A DNA stretch of 64,000 nt, taken from assembly GCF_001243045.1 (NCBI RefSeq), contig NZ_LN849007.1:1764989-1828988 (forward strand). The letters run 5' to 3'. A program made the translations under genes and the position numbers. Numbering within the stretch: position 1 is the first letter of the stretch; every line of letters begins with the position of its first letter. Below, piece by piece: positions 1 through 9,419 of the stretch. This stretch comes from Clostridium niameyense. Lineage in GTDB: Bacteria; Bacillota; Clostridia; Clostridiales; Clostridiaceae. The notes beneath the pieces are model-generated. The model saw only the letters and a program-made list of their open reading frames with translations, did not search any database and was not told where the DNA came from.

Positions 1-748
1 TTATAAAATTCGTAAAATTATTATATCCTATTTCCATATTTCCGCTATTTAACCTTATACAATTCTTTATTTCCCATATATTAATCTTATCCTTATATTT
101 ATCAAAATTATAATTTTCTCCTTGAGAATTTATTACTAATATATTTTTATAACCTCTATCTATTAATTGATTTATAGCTATTTCTCCATTTATCTCTGGT
201 GTTATATAAGATTTACTTCTAACTTTCTTAGTAAATATCATAGGTTGCGCTATAACATTTAATAAAAGTGATTCTTTTTGTCTATATTCAAGTTTGTTAA
301 ATTCAAAACTCTTTTCAAACATAAATGGTAATGTGTAACAGCAAATCAAGCATTCCATGTTAAAATCATCACTATATAAAAGGTTTACATCACCATCATT
401 AATTACTTTTAATAATGAATACCAAGAATATATACCGTCCTTACTTATTTTATTGCTCCAATTTTGGAAATTCTTTTTAAAAGATTTATTTATACAATGC
501 ATATCTAATAAATTTAAACATTCTTCTTTATTTAAAAATAATTTATCCTCTTGTGTTATCTTAAAAGTCATATTATCCATAGATTTATAATCTTTTCTAG
601 CAAATAATATAGAGGTCAAGGCTCCTAATCCTATTCCTGTTGTTACAGTAAAATTTTCATAAAGCTTATTTTTCAATATAGCTTTAAATACCCCTGATTG
701 ATAAAATATATCATTCCCCAAAAAAACTATTGCTAAATCATTCTTCAT
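1..748 (-). CDS. Patatin-like protein without catalytic dyad (3' end outside window)
   Basis: The reading frame starts at an ATG (746-748) behind a GAGGTGAT ribosome site and is still open at base 1, so at least 249 residues are visible. The N-terminus has the layout of a patatin-like phospholipase: a hydrophobic strand, a Gly loop, a GVFKAIL helix and then TTGIGLGALTS where patatins have GTSAGA. The nucleophile serine position is Gly40, and the Asp of the second motif (DGG/DGA) is Asn187 in INGEIAINQLIDRGYKNILVIN. The spacing between these two sites matches the intact patatin at 62864-63778 (Ser38, Asp186). I therefore read it as a non-catalytic patatin fold, possibly binding or regulatory. 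Family call rests on motif layout only. Confidence 0.6.
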   Translation of the reverse strand, partial: MKNDLAIVFLGNDIFYQSGVFKAILKNKLYENFTVTTGIGLGALTSILFARKDYKSMDNMTFKITQEDKLFLNKEECLNLLDMHCINKSFKKNFQNWSNKISKDGIYSWYSLLKVINDGDVNLLYSDDFNMECLICCYTLPFMFEKSFEFNKLEYRQKESLLLNVIAQPMIFTKKVRSKSYITPEINGEIAINQLIDRGYKNILVINSQGENYNFDKYKDKINIWEIKNCIRLNSGNMEIGYNNFTNFI

Positions 749-863
749 GCTATCACCTCTATTAGTTTTATCTGTATATATTTTATCATATTTTTCTTTA
801 TATAAAAACATAATTTGTTATATAAATAACAATTTTTTCTTCAACTTATTTTTGACCATTACA

Positions 864-962
864 TTAATCTATAAACGAATGTATTTTTGTAACAGTTATA
901 GTTATAATAATCAAACTTAATATATAAAATAAACCATTAAATCTTCTATCACTTTTATCCAT
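864..962 (-). CDS. Possible 32-residue single-span membrane peptide
   Basis: A short frame starts at ATG 962 behind AATGAGGTACAGCTT, a reasonable ribosome site, and stops at TAA 864. It encodes a charged N-terminus (MDKSDRRFNG) followed by one hydrophobic span rich in Leu and Ile and a short polar tail. It lies downstream of the histidine kinase gene on the same strand, 88 bases after its stop, so it could be cotranscribed. No family is recognised. In such AT-rich DNA a chance frame of this size is possible, hence the low confidence. Confidence 0.3.
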   Translation of the reverse strand: MDKSDRRFNGLFYILSLIIITITVTKIHSFID

Positions 963-1049
963 AAGCTGTACCTCATTATTAATAAAATTCACCCTAATAT
1001 ATTGTATAAATTATCGGTATAAAGGTGCTTGTCTTAATATAATATATTC

Positions 1050-2999
1050 TTAAATTACATCGGAAAATTCAATATTAGCATTCTTTATGATGTAACTTTT
1101 TTCAAATTCATCTATTATATATTGTTCTTCACTGACTGTTTTAGATGGAATTTCTATTATAATTTCCGTTCCTTTATTTTCTTCACTTATTAAACCTATT
1201 TGCCCCTTATGAATATCTACCATTGATTTTACTAAAGATAATCCTATACCACTTCCCTGAGATTTTGATGTATTGTTAGGAGCTTGTACAAATCTTTTAA
1301 ATATATCCTTTTGCAGACTAGAAGGTATGCCTATGCCATTATCTTTTACAGAAATGCTCACTTTATCTTTCTTATCTGTAATTTCCACCAAAATTTTTCC
1401 TAATCCATCTTTTTTATACTTAACAGAATTAGATATTAAATTTAATATTATTCTTTCCATCATATCTTTATCACAAGCTACTACCTTTTCTTCTACATCT
1501 GTGTCAAAAATTATATTGAGATTATTATCATACACATATGGACAAACAGATGTAACTACACTTTCAACTAATTCTACTATATTTATATTTTTCAAGTTAG
1601 GTTTATAATATCCCTCTTCTATCTTTGTAGAATCTATTAAATTATTTATAATTCTTAAGAGTCTATAGCAATTTTGTTTTATAATATTCATGTATTTTTT
1701 TAAAAAATCATCTTTTTTATTTTCTAAATTTATATCCATAACCTGTATAGCTGAATAAATAACATTTATAGGTGTTCTAAGCTCATGAGATAAATCAGCA
1801 AAAAACTCCATCTTAAACTTATTTTCTTCCTTTATATTTCTACACTCTTGTTCTAAGGTTTCTAATTTGTTTAAAACAGTATTATTCTTTATATAAATAC
1901 ACATATAGTTTTTTTCAGATAGCTCTATATTAAATATGGTTAAATCTACATCTAGACTAGTTCCATCTTCTAAAATCATAGTTTGATGTTTATAATTCAT
2001 TATTTTTTGTTCGTTATTTTGTGAATTCATTAATTCACTTATAAAAATTTCATTATTACACTTATCCTCTGGAAAATATTTTAACATACTTCTATTTTTA
2101 TTTATGAATTTACTACCATTTTTATTAACATAACATATTTCATCTTTTTTACTTATTATTAAAGGTATTTCTATACTATCAATAAATCTTTTACATTGTT
2201 CTTTTTCATCTTTAAATAAATTTATATTCTTAATATCTAAAATATAACTTTCATTTAAAAAATATTTATATATAATTAAATAGGAAAAATAGTTTAGCAA
2301 ACTTATATACATAATAAATTTATAACTATTTACACTATAAGACCATAATATACTATTACAAAATAAATTTATTGTTGAAAAGCACATTAATATATCATAT
2401 AAATTTTTATTCATTATTTTTTTAATTTTAACTAGATATAAAATTAATATTAAACTTAATAAAGTTAATACTACCCCATTAGAATTTATTATTTGATAAA
2501 ATCTATAACTATTAGTGTTAATTTTTGATATATTTCTTGAAAAACTTATACATATGAAAAACAATGTAATAAAACTGTAGTTTAATAACATAACTTTATT
2601 ATTTACATCTCTTCCAATAACTTTTATACAATATATAATAAATATAATTTTCATGTAACTCTCTATTACAATAAATAATAACTCAATTGATTTTTTGTAA
2701 TATAAAAATTTATATATATATACCGTAGAAATAAATTTAAAAATCATAATAAATATTAAAGCTGCTCCTAAATATTTTAAGAATTTATCTTTTCTGTTTA
2801 TTCTATTTGTAAAATAATCCATACTAATAGAAAGAAGTAATAATAGATTAATAATACTTATCCCTGTTTTATGATAACAATTGCAATTTAGACAATTAGC
2901 AATAACTCTAATTATAAGAATAATTGCCATCATCAAGAAAATTTTAAAATATAAGTCTTTTTCATTGTACATCTTACGTGAAAATGTAGAATTTTCCAT
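1050..2999 (-). CDS. Membrane-bound sensor histidine kinase
   Basis: A 649-residue sensor kinase. Residues about 16-250 form seven or eight hydrophobic spans typical of integral-membrane sensor domains (MASE3-like arrangement), followed by a PAS-like segment (about 265-370). The phosphoacceptor His405 lies in FADLSHELRTPINVI. The ATPase domain shows the N box (NLISNSVKYKK), G1 (DNGIGIP), F box (KDIFKRF) and G2 (GSGIGLSLV). Such kinases autophosphorylate on the His and pass the phosphate to a response regulator; none is encoded beside it, so it is an orphan here. Start ATG 2999 follows AAAGGGGTTGT. The signal sensed cannot be told from sequence. Confidence 0.9.
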   Translation of the reverse strand: MENSTFSRKMYNEKDLYFKIFLMMAIILIIRVIANCLNCNCYHKTGISIINLLLLLSISMDYFTNRINRKDKFLKYLGAALIFIMIFKFISTVYIYKFLYYKKSIELLFIVIESYMKIIFIIYCIKVIGRDVNNKVMLLNYSFITLFFICISFSRNISKINTNSYRFYQIINSNGVVLTLLSLILILYLVKIKKIMNKNLYDILMCFSTINLFCNSILWSYSVNSYKFIMYISLLNYFSYLIIYKYFLNESYILDIKNINLFKDEKEQCKRFIDSIEIPLIISKKDEICYVNKNGSKFINKNRSMLKYFPEDKCNNEIFISELMNSQNNEQKIMNYKHQTMILEDGTSLDVDLTIFNIELSEKNYMCIYIKNNTVLNKLETLEQECRNIKEENKFKMEFFADLSHELRTPINVIYSAIQVMDINLENKKDDFLKKYMNIIKQNCYRLLRIINNLIDSTKIEEGYYKPNLKNINIVELVESVVTSVCPYVYDNNLNIIFDTDVEEKVVACDKDMMERIILNLISNSVKYKKDGLGKILVEITDKKDKVSISVKDNGIGIPSSLQKDIFKRFVQAPNNTSKSQGSGIGLSLVKSMVDIHKGQIGLISEENKGTEIIIEIPSKTVSEEQYIIDEFEKSYIIKNANIEFSDVI

Positions 3000-3160
3000 A
3001 TTTACAACCCCTTTAATACATAAGAATAACTATAAGTTAATTTTTAAATTTTTATATGTATTGTTTGTTATATCCTATTTCTTATATTCTACATAATATA
3101 TAATTAACCTTTATTTTTTCCAAAAATTAACTTAATATTTCAAAAATATATTAATAAATA

Positions 3161-3201
3161 AAAAAGCTATGAAATTATACATTTTAAACTTCATAGCTTT
3201 A
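3161..3201 (-). terminator. Intrinsic terminator after CBS gene
   Basis: The arms AAAGCTATGAA and TTCATAGCTTT form an 11-bp stem. On the minus strand it is followed by a T-rich run, six bases downstream of the CBS protein stop. Confidence 0.8.
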
Positions 3202-3206
3202 ACCTT

Positions 3207-3617
3207 TTATTTATCTTCTTTTACAAATTTATAACAATAATTTATAATATCGCTTCTTTTTATTATACCTATAAAAACATTATTATCATCTACAACTGGT
3301 ACAAAATTCTGATTTATAGATAAAGATATTAAATTTTCTATATGTGCATCTATACTAACAGGCTTATTAAAAGTATGTCTTGAAACTTCTTTTAATGGTA
3401 TTTTACTTGTGTCCTTAAAATTCAAATCAGGAGAATTTTTCATTTTCCAAAGTAAATCTCCCTCTGTTAAAGTTCCTACATACTTTCCAGCATCATCTAT
3501 TAAAGGAATGGCAGTATATCTATGATATTCCATTCTCTCTAATGCCTGCCTCATAGAAGCGTTTAAATTTTCATAAATTACGTCCGATTTTGGCGTAAGA
3601 AAAAAAGCTATATTCAT
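3207..3617 (-). CDS. Two-CBS-domain protein
   Basis: A 136-residue cytosolic protein made almost only of two CBS motifs, one around residues 5-60 (YTAIPLIDDAGKYVGTLTEGDLL) and one around 75-130 (NFVPVVDDNNVFIGIIKRSDII). CBS pairs bind adenine nucleotides and usually act as energy-sensing modules; stand-alone forms probably act in trans, but the partner is unknown. ATG 3617 follows GGAAGGGAAAAAAT. A second stand-alone CBS protein lies at 34408-34803. It is monocistronic and ends at the hairpin 3161-3201. Confidence 0.85.
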   Translation of the reverse strand: MNIAFFLTPKSDVIYENLNASMRQALERMEYHRYTAIPLIDDAGKYVGTLTEGDLLWKMKNSPDLNFKDTSKIPLKEVSRHTFNKPVSIDAHIENLISLSINQNFVPVVDDNNVFIGIIKRSDIINYCYKFVKEDK

Positions 3618-3854
3618 ATTTTTTCCCTTCCATAATTAATAATTATATTTATACTAATATTAATAAAGTTATTTTCTTTATTAATATTTATAATTCTATA
3701 TTTTTTTCTAAATTCCTATTTTTATTTTATTTGTTCATCTATAATTTACTTTTTATTAACAATCTTTATTTTAATATAGTATAATTATATAATTATATTT
3801 GTCTATTATCTATAATATAACTATAATTATTTATTATCTAAGGAGGAAATCAAT

Positions 3855-4841
3855 TTGAAGGAATCTATATTAAATATGTTAAAAGATAGTTCTGACACAT
3901 TTATTTCAGGTCAATATATTAGTGAAAAATTAGGTGTTAGTAGAACTGCTATTTGGAAATATATAAATCAATTAAAGAACGATGGATATAAAATAGAATC
4001 TGTTTCTAAAAAGGGTTATAAACTAATTTATTCCCCTGATCTATTAACCTTTGAAGAAATCCACCCTTTACTAACCACGAGTTACATAGGTAATAGAATA
4101 TTATATTTTGATTCTATTACTTCTACTAATGATAAAGCAAAAGAATTGGCCTTAAATAATTATCCTCATGGAAGTGTAATTATAGCTGAAGAACAAACTA
4201 ACGGTAGAGGGCGACTTGGGCGTAGCTGGATTTCACCTAAATATAAAGGAATATGGATGTCCATAATTTTAAGACCTAATATAAATACTTTAGATGTGCC
4301 TAAGGTTACCCAAGTAACTGCTGCTGCTGTAGAAAAATCTTTATTAAATATGAATTTGAAAACTTACATAAAATGGCCTAATGACATAATACTTAATAGT
4401 AAAAAAATATGTGGAATATTAACAGAAATGAGTGGAGAAATAAATAACGTAAATTATGTAGTAGTGGGCATAGGTATAAATGCCAACTTAGATGTTGAGG
4501 ATTTAGATGGTGATTTAAAAGAAAAAGCAACCTCTATAAAAATAGAAGAAAATAAATCTATAAAAAGAAAATTATTAGTAGCACATATTTTAAATAATTT
4601 TGAAACACTATACAATGATCTTATAAACTTTAATAATATAGAGAGTTCTATACATATATGTAAAGAAAACTCAATCCTTATAGGCAAAAATATAAAAATT
4701 ATGAGTAGAAAAACTATAACTCTTGCTAAAGCATTGAGCTTAAATGAAAATGGTGAGCTTATAGTACAATATGAAAATGGTAAAATAGTTAAAGTTAATT
4801 CAGGCGAAGTATCTATAAGAGGAGAAAATGGTTATATATAA
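3855..4841 (+). CDS. birA: Bifunctional biotin--protein ligase / biotin operon repressor
   Basis: This 328-residue protein has the two-function BirA layout. An N-terminal winged helix-turn-helix (about residues 5-60, with SRTAIWKYINQLKNDGY) is followed by the ligase domain with the nucleotide-binding NGRGRLGRSW loop (about 116-125), KWPNDI (about 173-178) and a C-terminal SH3-like domain. It makes biotinyl-AMP, biotinylates the carrier protein of biotin enzymes, and represses biotin genes when charged. The start is TTG 3855, placed five bases after a strong AAGGAGGAAAT site; no upstream ATG fits. The divergent gap to the CBS gene (3618-3854) holds the promoters. The next gene, mscL, is on the same strand 66 bases away. 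Confidence 0.96.
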   Translation: MKESILNMLKDSSDTFISGQYISEKLGVSRTAIWKYINQLKNDGYKIESVSKKGYKLIYSPDLLTFEEIHPLLTTSYIGNRILYFDSITSTNDKAKELALNNYPHGSVIIAEEQTNGRGRLGRSWISPKYKGIWMSIILRPNINTLDVPKVTQVTAAAVEKSLLNMNLKTYIKWPNDIILNSKKICGILTEMSGEINNVNYVVVGIGINANLDVEDLDGDLKEKATSIKIEENKSIKRKLLVAHILNNFETLYNDLINFNNIESSIHICKENSILIGKNIKIMSRKTITLAKALSLNENGELIVQYENGKIVKVNSGEVSIRGENGYI

Positions 4842-4907
4842 ATAGAAGTATTAAGTTATATATTTTTAAAATATTAATTTTATTTAACACAAGAGAGGAG
4901 AACTAAA

Positions 4908-5363
4908 ATGTGGGATGAATTTAAAAAATTTTCAATGAAAGGTAATGTAATTGATTTAGCTATTGGTGTTGTCATAGGTGGTGCTTTTGGTAAAATTGTA
5001 TCTTCCCTTGTTAATGACATTATTATGCCTTTAGTAGGCAGACTTGTTGGAAAAGTTGATTTTTCTAATCTATACATAAATTTAAGTGGAACACATTATA
5101 ATTCCCTTCAAGAAGCTAAAGCAGCTGGTGCAGCCACTATTAATTATGGTATATTTTTAAATAACGTAATTAATTTTTTGATTATATCTTTTTCAATATT
5201 TCTAGTAATAAAACAATTTACTAAAGTAAAAGAAATTACAGGAAAAAAAGAAGAACAAAAAACTCTAGTTAAGACTTGCCCTTACTGTTATACTGAAATT
5301 CATGTCGATGCCACTAGGTGTCCTAATTGTACTTCAGTTTTAAATGAAGAAATAACTCAATAA
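4908..5363 (+). CDS. mscL: Large-conductance mechanosensitive channel with C-terminal zinc ribbon
   Basis: Residues 1-95 are a normal MscL: an amphipathic N-terminal helix, the first pore helix ([29 protein letters not shown]), a variable loop and a second span ([16 protein letters not shown]). MscL is a homopentameric emergency valve opened by membrane tension. The cytoplasmic end is unusual. Instead of only the charged helical bundle, residues 124-141 carry CPYC-x10-CPNC, a four-cysteine zinc ribbon. Total length of 151 is slightly long for the family for this reason. ATG 4908 follows AGAGAGGAG. The gene ends in a strong hairpin inside the first copy of the 82-bp repeat. Confidence 0.95.
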   Translation: MWDEFKKFSMKGNVIDLAIGVVIGGAFGKIVSSLVNDIIMPLVGRLVGKVDFSNLYINLSGTHYNSLQEAKAAGAATINYGIFLNNVINFLIISFSIFLVIKQFTKVKEITGKKEEQKTLVKTCPYCYTEIHVDATRCPNCTSVLNEEITQ

Positions 5364-5392
5364 AATTAAAACTAACCTGTTAAATAAAAAGG

Positions 5393-5474
5393 TGGAAAAT
5401 TAATAAATGCTAAAGTTGTAAACTAATTTTCCACTTTTAGTTTCTTAAAATTTTATATATTTTTTAATTACTAA
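5393..5474 (+). repeat. 82-bp direct repeat, copy 1 (contains terminator hairpin)
   Basis: This stretch is the same as 9183-9264 at 81 of 82 positions (A at 5406 against C at 9196). Its first part folds as a hairpin, TGGAAAATTA at 5393-5402 with TAATTTTCCA at 5424-5433, followed by CTTTTAG, so it can terminate mscL transcription; the complementary strand can serve the ABC genes arriving from the right. The two copies point the same way and bracket the ABC transporter genes. Confidence 0.9.
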
Positions 5475-5536
5475 ATTAACCTTATTATTTTAGATACTCT
5501 CATATTTTAATATATATAAATGCTTTTCTGAATACT

Positions 5537-7388
5537 TTATCTTTTATTGAAATATTTCATCTGATCCTTTGCTATTTTTATTCCAACATATTTACTATAT
5601 ATTTTTTCTATCTCATTATTATCAATATAAGAATCTCTATTTATTATTTCTCTAATAAATTCCATTCTTTTATTGTTATTCTCTATTAAAAACAATATTT
5701 TACCTGACAAGTATATGTAATCATCCTCTGTAGTTAATTCTCTTTCCTCCTTAGTTTTCTGTTTCATAATTCTAATATACTCATTTCCAAAACTATTATC
5801 ATTATATATTGAAGGATATATAATTACTTGATTGATAAACTCCATCCATCCATCTTTTAATCTATTATCTCGTATAAACTTAAATCCTTTTTCATCTAAA
5901 TATTTCTTAGAAAACATATCTCTAACTTTATATTCTCTTTCTTGTTCTAAATCTAATAATAATTCTATTTTAAAAGGAATAAAATTTTCTTCTAATTTAA
6001 TATTATCATCTCTTAAATAAACTTGAAAATGTTCCTTACAATTATCACACTTAATATTTTTATCAATAATTTTTTTTATTTTATACCACAAGCAAAATAA
6101 TTTTTCTGAATCTTTTTTTTCAATGTTTCTATACAACATCTGAGCTTTATTATTCTTTTTTATTTTCCAACTATTACTTTGACATGTACTAACATCTTCA
6201 AAAAAATTATCTATATTAATATGTTTTGTATCATATATCTTAGTAGCCAGTATCATACCATTTTTTACAGCTACAAAACTACCTTGTTTTCCATTTAAAA
6301 GTACATCTAAATCTTTTCTATTTAATGACCTAGTTTCTATAAGTAAAATTTTATTTTCTTTATTTAATGGATTATTTAATAAAATTCTATAGGAACTAAC
6401 ATTATATATGCCATGATCTTCTAATATTAGATCTCTTTTGTCTAAGCCCATATTTAACTTTAATTTATCTTTTATATTATTTATTAATCTAGAATCATAT
6501 TTTGATATTACTATAATATTTTTGTCTTTATATTTTTCCAAAGAAACATTATCCTCTGTTAAAAAACTTATATTTTTACTTTTACAATAAGAAAATAATC
6601 TCTCATTTTGCTTGTCTATTATATAAACTGTTTCTTTATTATTGCTTATAATTTTACTAACTAAAGCTGATTTTTTATAGTCAATATATTTATTTCTCAA
6701 AATTATAATACTAAATATGATTAATGCTAAACCCGTTATCTTTAAAACACATCTTTTTATTTTTTTCTCATTAGAAATATACAATAAATTTATTAAAAAT
6801 AATATTATAGATATTATTATCATAAAATATAAATTATTTATTATAATATGTTCCTTCAGTGTTAAATTAAATGAAGTTGCTAATATAGGACAATACTTTC
6901 CTAAAATGAAGTTTCCCCCTACAATCTGAAAAATAAAATATCCCATGGATACTCCATATCCCGTAATAGTATTTTTTGTTATATTGCTTATTAACAAGCC
7001 CAAAAGCGTCAAGAATATAGAATATAAAAAAATAATGATATAATGCTTTAAAAAAAGATCTCCCTTTAGGTGATTAGTAATCCAAGCTATAAAAAATAAT
7101 GCCAATATTGTTAATTGACTTATAAAAAAAGATATAAAATACCTTAAAAATACAATTCTATAAATGGGGGTTCCGCTTAGTATTACAATTCCCTCCATTT
7201 TATTATCATATTCTTGTGACAAAACATTAGTACATAAAGCAATGGGAATGATTACAGATGTCAATTCTACAAATTCCCATAAATCAGCAAAAAGAATTAA
7301 AAATACACAAGTAATATAATATTATAGAAAATATTAAAGATTTATTTTTAATTTTTATAGAATACTTAATTTTTAATAGAACATTCAT
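5537..7388 (-). pseudogene. ABC-2 type permease with large extra domain, frameshifted near N-terminus
   Basis: A proper start (ATG 7386-7388 behind GGGGAAAAG) opens a frame that runs about 30 codons (MNVLLKIKYSIKIKNKSLIF...) and then stops. The rest, 575 residues from about 7264, continues in another phase. Just upstream of 7264 that second phase reads VFLILFADLWEFVEL, so a one-base change near 7300-7330 splits the gene. The body has about six hydrophobic spans (to residue 195), then about 380 mostly hydrophilic residues with a CDNC motif and no recognised domain. It is the last gene of the ATPase/permease set; natural decay or a sequencing error could explain the shift. Confidence 0.7.
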
Positions 7389-7402
7389 ATCTTTTCCCCT
7401 TT

Positions 7403-8110
7403 TTAATAATTATTTGGATTACAATAAAGATTTGTACTAATAACAATAAATATTATTGCTATAACAAAATATATACTATCTATTGTTATAAGGTTTCGAA
7501 TAAATTTATAATTACCACTTATAAAGTTCATAGAATATGTCAAATAAGAAGTGCTTGAAAATAGAGAAATTTTATCCAATATAAAAAATATAAATAAAGG
7601 TATAATTATAGAAATAACTGAATGTCTAAAAATTATATTTATTAAATTACTTAAAGAAGTAAAAAAAACAACTCTTGGAAATGAAAATAATAAAAACGTA
7701 GTAATAAATGTGTATATTGAATAAATATCCTTATAGTAAAATACAGGTAAAATAATAGTTATACTACTGCCTAGTAAAATACATTGTAAATAAAAGCAAA
7801 TTGCTGTAAAAAATTTGCCCAGTCTATACTGAAATACAGAAATAGGATTTGTATTTATTATGATAAGAACATCGCTTTCCTTATCATAATAATATATAGA
7901 AAATATTATTAAGGGAATTAAATACATTCCAAGCAAAAATGATGTATCAAAATACCTTATAGCCGCCAATCTACTATTTTGTAAATTATCTTTTAATACA
8001 AAAAAATTTATAACAATTGGTAATATAGAAATTAATATTATTCCTAAAAAAAATATAATGTTTTCATTTAATCTTTTAAGTTCTTTTCTTAATACAATAA
8101 AAGACTTCAT
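7403..8110 (-). CDS. ABC-2 type transporter permease
   Basis: A 235-residue integral membrane protein with about six hydrophobic spans after a short basic N-terminus (MKSFIVLRKELKRLNENIIFF), the layout of ABC-2 permeases that pair with NatA/BcrA-type ATPases. The ATG at 8110 follows GGAGGAGGAAAA. It sits between the ATPase gene (34 bases upstream) and the frameshifted second permease (14 bases downstream), so the three were one operon. Export of a peptide, drug or lipid is typical of the class; the substrate is unknown. Confidence 0.8.
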   Translation of the reverse strand: MKSFIVLRKELKRLNENIIFFLGIILISILPIVINFFVLKDNLQNSRLAAIRYFDTSFLLGMYLIPLIIFSIYYYDKESDVLIIINTNPISVFQYRLGKFFTAICFYLQCILLGSSITIILPVFYYKDIYSIYTFITTFLLFSFPRVVFFTSLSNLINIIFRHSVISIIIPLFIFFILDKISLFSSTSYLTYSMNFISGNYKFIRNLITIDSIYFVIAIIFIVISTNLYCNPNNY

Positions 8111-8144
8111 AAAAATTTTCCTCCTCCATGAATATCTACTTATA

Positions 8145-9041
8145 TCAATCCCGCTTTATATCTTGCATAACGTGTAAATATGCATCTTCTAAATTAGGAT
8201 ATGATGCGTTAATATGAGGAGTATCCTCTAATTCTTTGGAATGAGCTAAAAATCTCACAATAGCTTTACCACATGTTCTCTTAATTGAAATAATTACATA
8301 TTTATTTTTTAAATCTAATAACTCCTTTTTATTATTGATAATTTTTTCCCACACATAGCCTTCTGTATTTTTTATAAATTCATCTGGAGATCCTATAAAT
8401 TTTAAATTACCATCTATCAATAAGCCTATCTTTTCACAGGAAGCAGATATATCTTCTACAATATGAGTGGATAAAATAACAATTCTATCCTGACTTAGCT
8501 CTACTAGCATGGTTCTGAACTTAATTCTTTCTTCTGGATCTAATCCCGCTGTAGGTTCATCTACAACTAAAACATAAGGATTTTTTATTATTGCTTGAGC
8601 TATACCTAAACGTCTTTTCATTCCGCCTGAAAATTTTCCAATCTTTTTATTTTTACTATCTAAGAGATTAACTTTATCAAGAGTATTATAAATAGTCCTC
8701 TGCCTAATTTTTCTTGTATTAATATTATTTAACAAGGCTATATAGTCTAAAAATTCATAAGCAGTCATCTCAGGATATATATTAAATTCTTGGGGTAGAA
8801 ATCCTACTATTTTTCTTATATCCATTTTATTTTTTTTGATATCTAATCCACAAATATTTATTGTTCCACCTTTATCTGGTTCAATTAAAGTAGTAATAAT
8901 TTTCATTAATGTAGACTTTCCCGCTCCATTATGTCCTAAAAGACCAAACATACCATTTTCTATCTCTAGATTAATATTTTTTAATATTTTTTTCTTATTA
9001 TGGGTTTTACTAATATTTTTTATTGAAATAAAATTTTTCAT
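8145..9041 (-). CDS. ABC transporter ATP-binding protein
   Basis: This 298-residue ATPase shows Walker A (GHNGAGKST, about residues 36-44), the signature SGGMKRRLGIA, Walker B (VLVVDEPTAGLDP) and the switch His (LSTHIVEDI). A C-terminal extension of about 80 residues follows the core, as in exporters that work with ABC-2 permeases. It is the first gene of the operon with 7403-8110 and 5537-7388. ATG 9041 follows GAAGGAGGGGAAG. The upstream inverted repeats at 9080-9138 suggest repressor control. No regulator gene is linked. Confidence 0.9.
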   Translation of the reverse strand: MKNFISIKNISKTHNKKKILKNINLEIENGMFGLLGHNGAGKSTLMKIITTLIEPDKGGTINICGLDIKKNKMDIRKIVGFLPQEFNIYPEMTAYEFLDYIALLNNINTRKIRQRTIYNTLDKVNLLDSKNKKIGKFSGGMKRRLGIAQAIIKNPYVLVVDEPTAGLDPEERIKFRTMLVELSQDRIVILSTHIVEDISASCEKIGLLIDGNLKFIGSPDEFIKNTEGYVWEKIINNKKELLDLKNKYVIISIKRTCGKAIVRFLAHSKELEDTPHINASYPNLEDAYLHVMQDIKRD

Positions 9042-9079
9042 TCTTCCCCTCCTTCAATACTGTTAAAAACTTTAATTAT

Positions 9080-9138
9080 TTAATACACTCATTGTGTATT
9101 AATACTATTATGTGTATTAGTACTATTAGTACACATAA
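9080..9138 (-). promoter_or_regulatory. Paired inverted-repeat operators before ABC operon
   Basis: Two perfect inverted repeats are seen: TTAATACAC-N5-GTGTATTAA at 9080-9102 and TTATGTGTA-N13-TACACATAA at 9108-9138. They share the half-site GTGTAYTA, giving four half-sites in 59 bases, 39 bases upstream of the ATPase start. This is the shape of a dimer- or tetramer-binding repressor site. From memory, YtrA-type GntR regulators of ABC operons use GTGTA-type half-sites; the assignment is tentative. Confidence 0.6.
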
Positions 9139-9182
9139 ATCATAACTTTTTGTCCAATAAATGTCAATAACATTTTAAAAAA

Positions 9183-9264
9183 TGGAAAATTAATACATGC
9201 TAAAGTTGTAAACTAATTTTCCACTTTTAGTTTCTTAAAATTTTATATATTTTTTAATTACTAA
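9183..9264 (+). repeat. 82-bp direct repeat, copy 2 (contains terminator hairpin)
   Basis: Second copy of the element at 5393-5474, one mismatch, same orientation. Its hairpin (TGGAAAATTA with TAATTTTCCA) lies about 155 bases past the end of the lysO genes on the minus strand, where it could act as their terminator. No gene in the window explains why the repeat extends about 40 bases beyond the hairpin. Confidence 0.9.
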
Positions 9265-9419
9265 CTTAAATATACCTATTAAATATTTATATATCCACAC
9301 ATATAAATCCAGTTAAATCTACTAATATATGTACTGTAATAAACAAAACAAAAACACTTTTAGTTGAACAGTGCAAAAGAAAATCAAAATAATAATGATA
9401 ATATAATCTTATGGAATTT

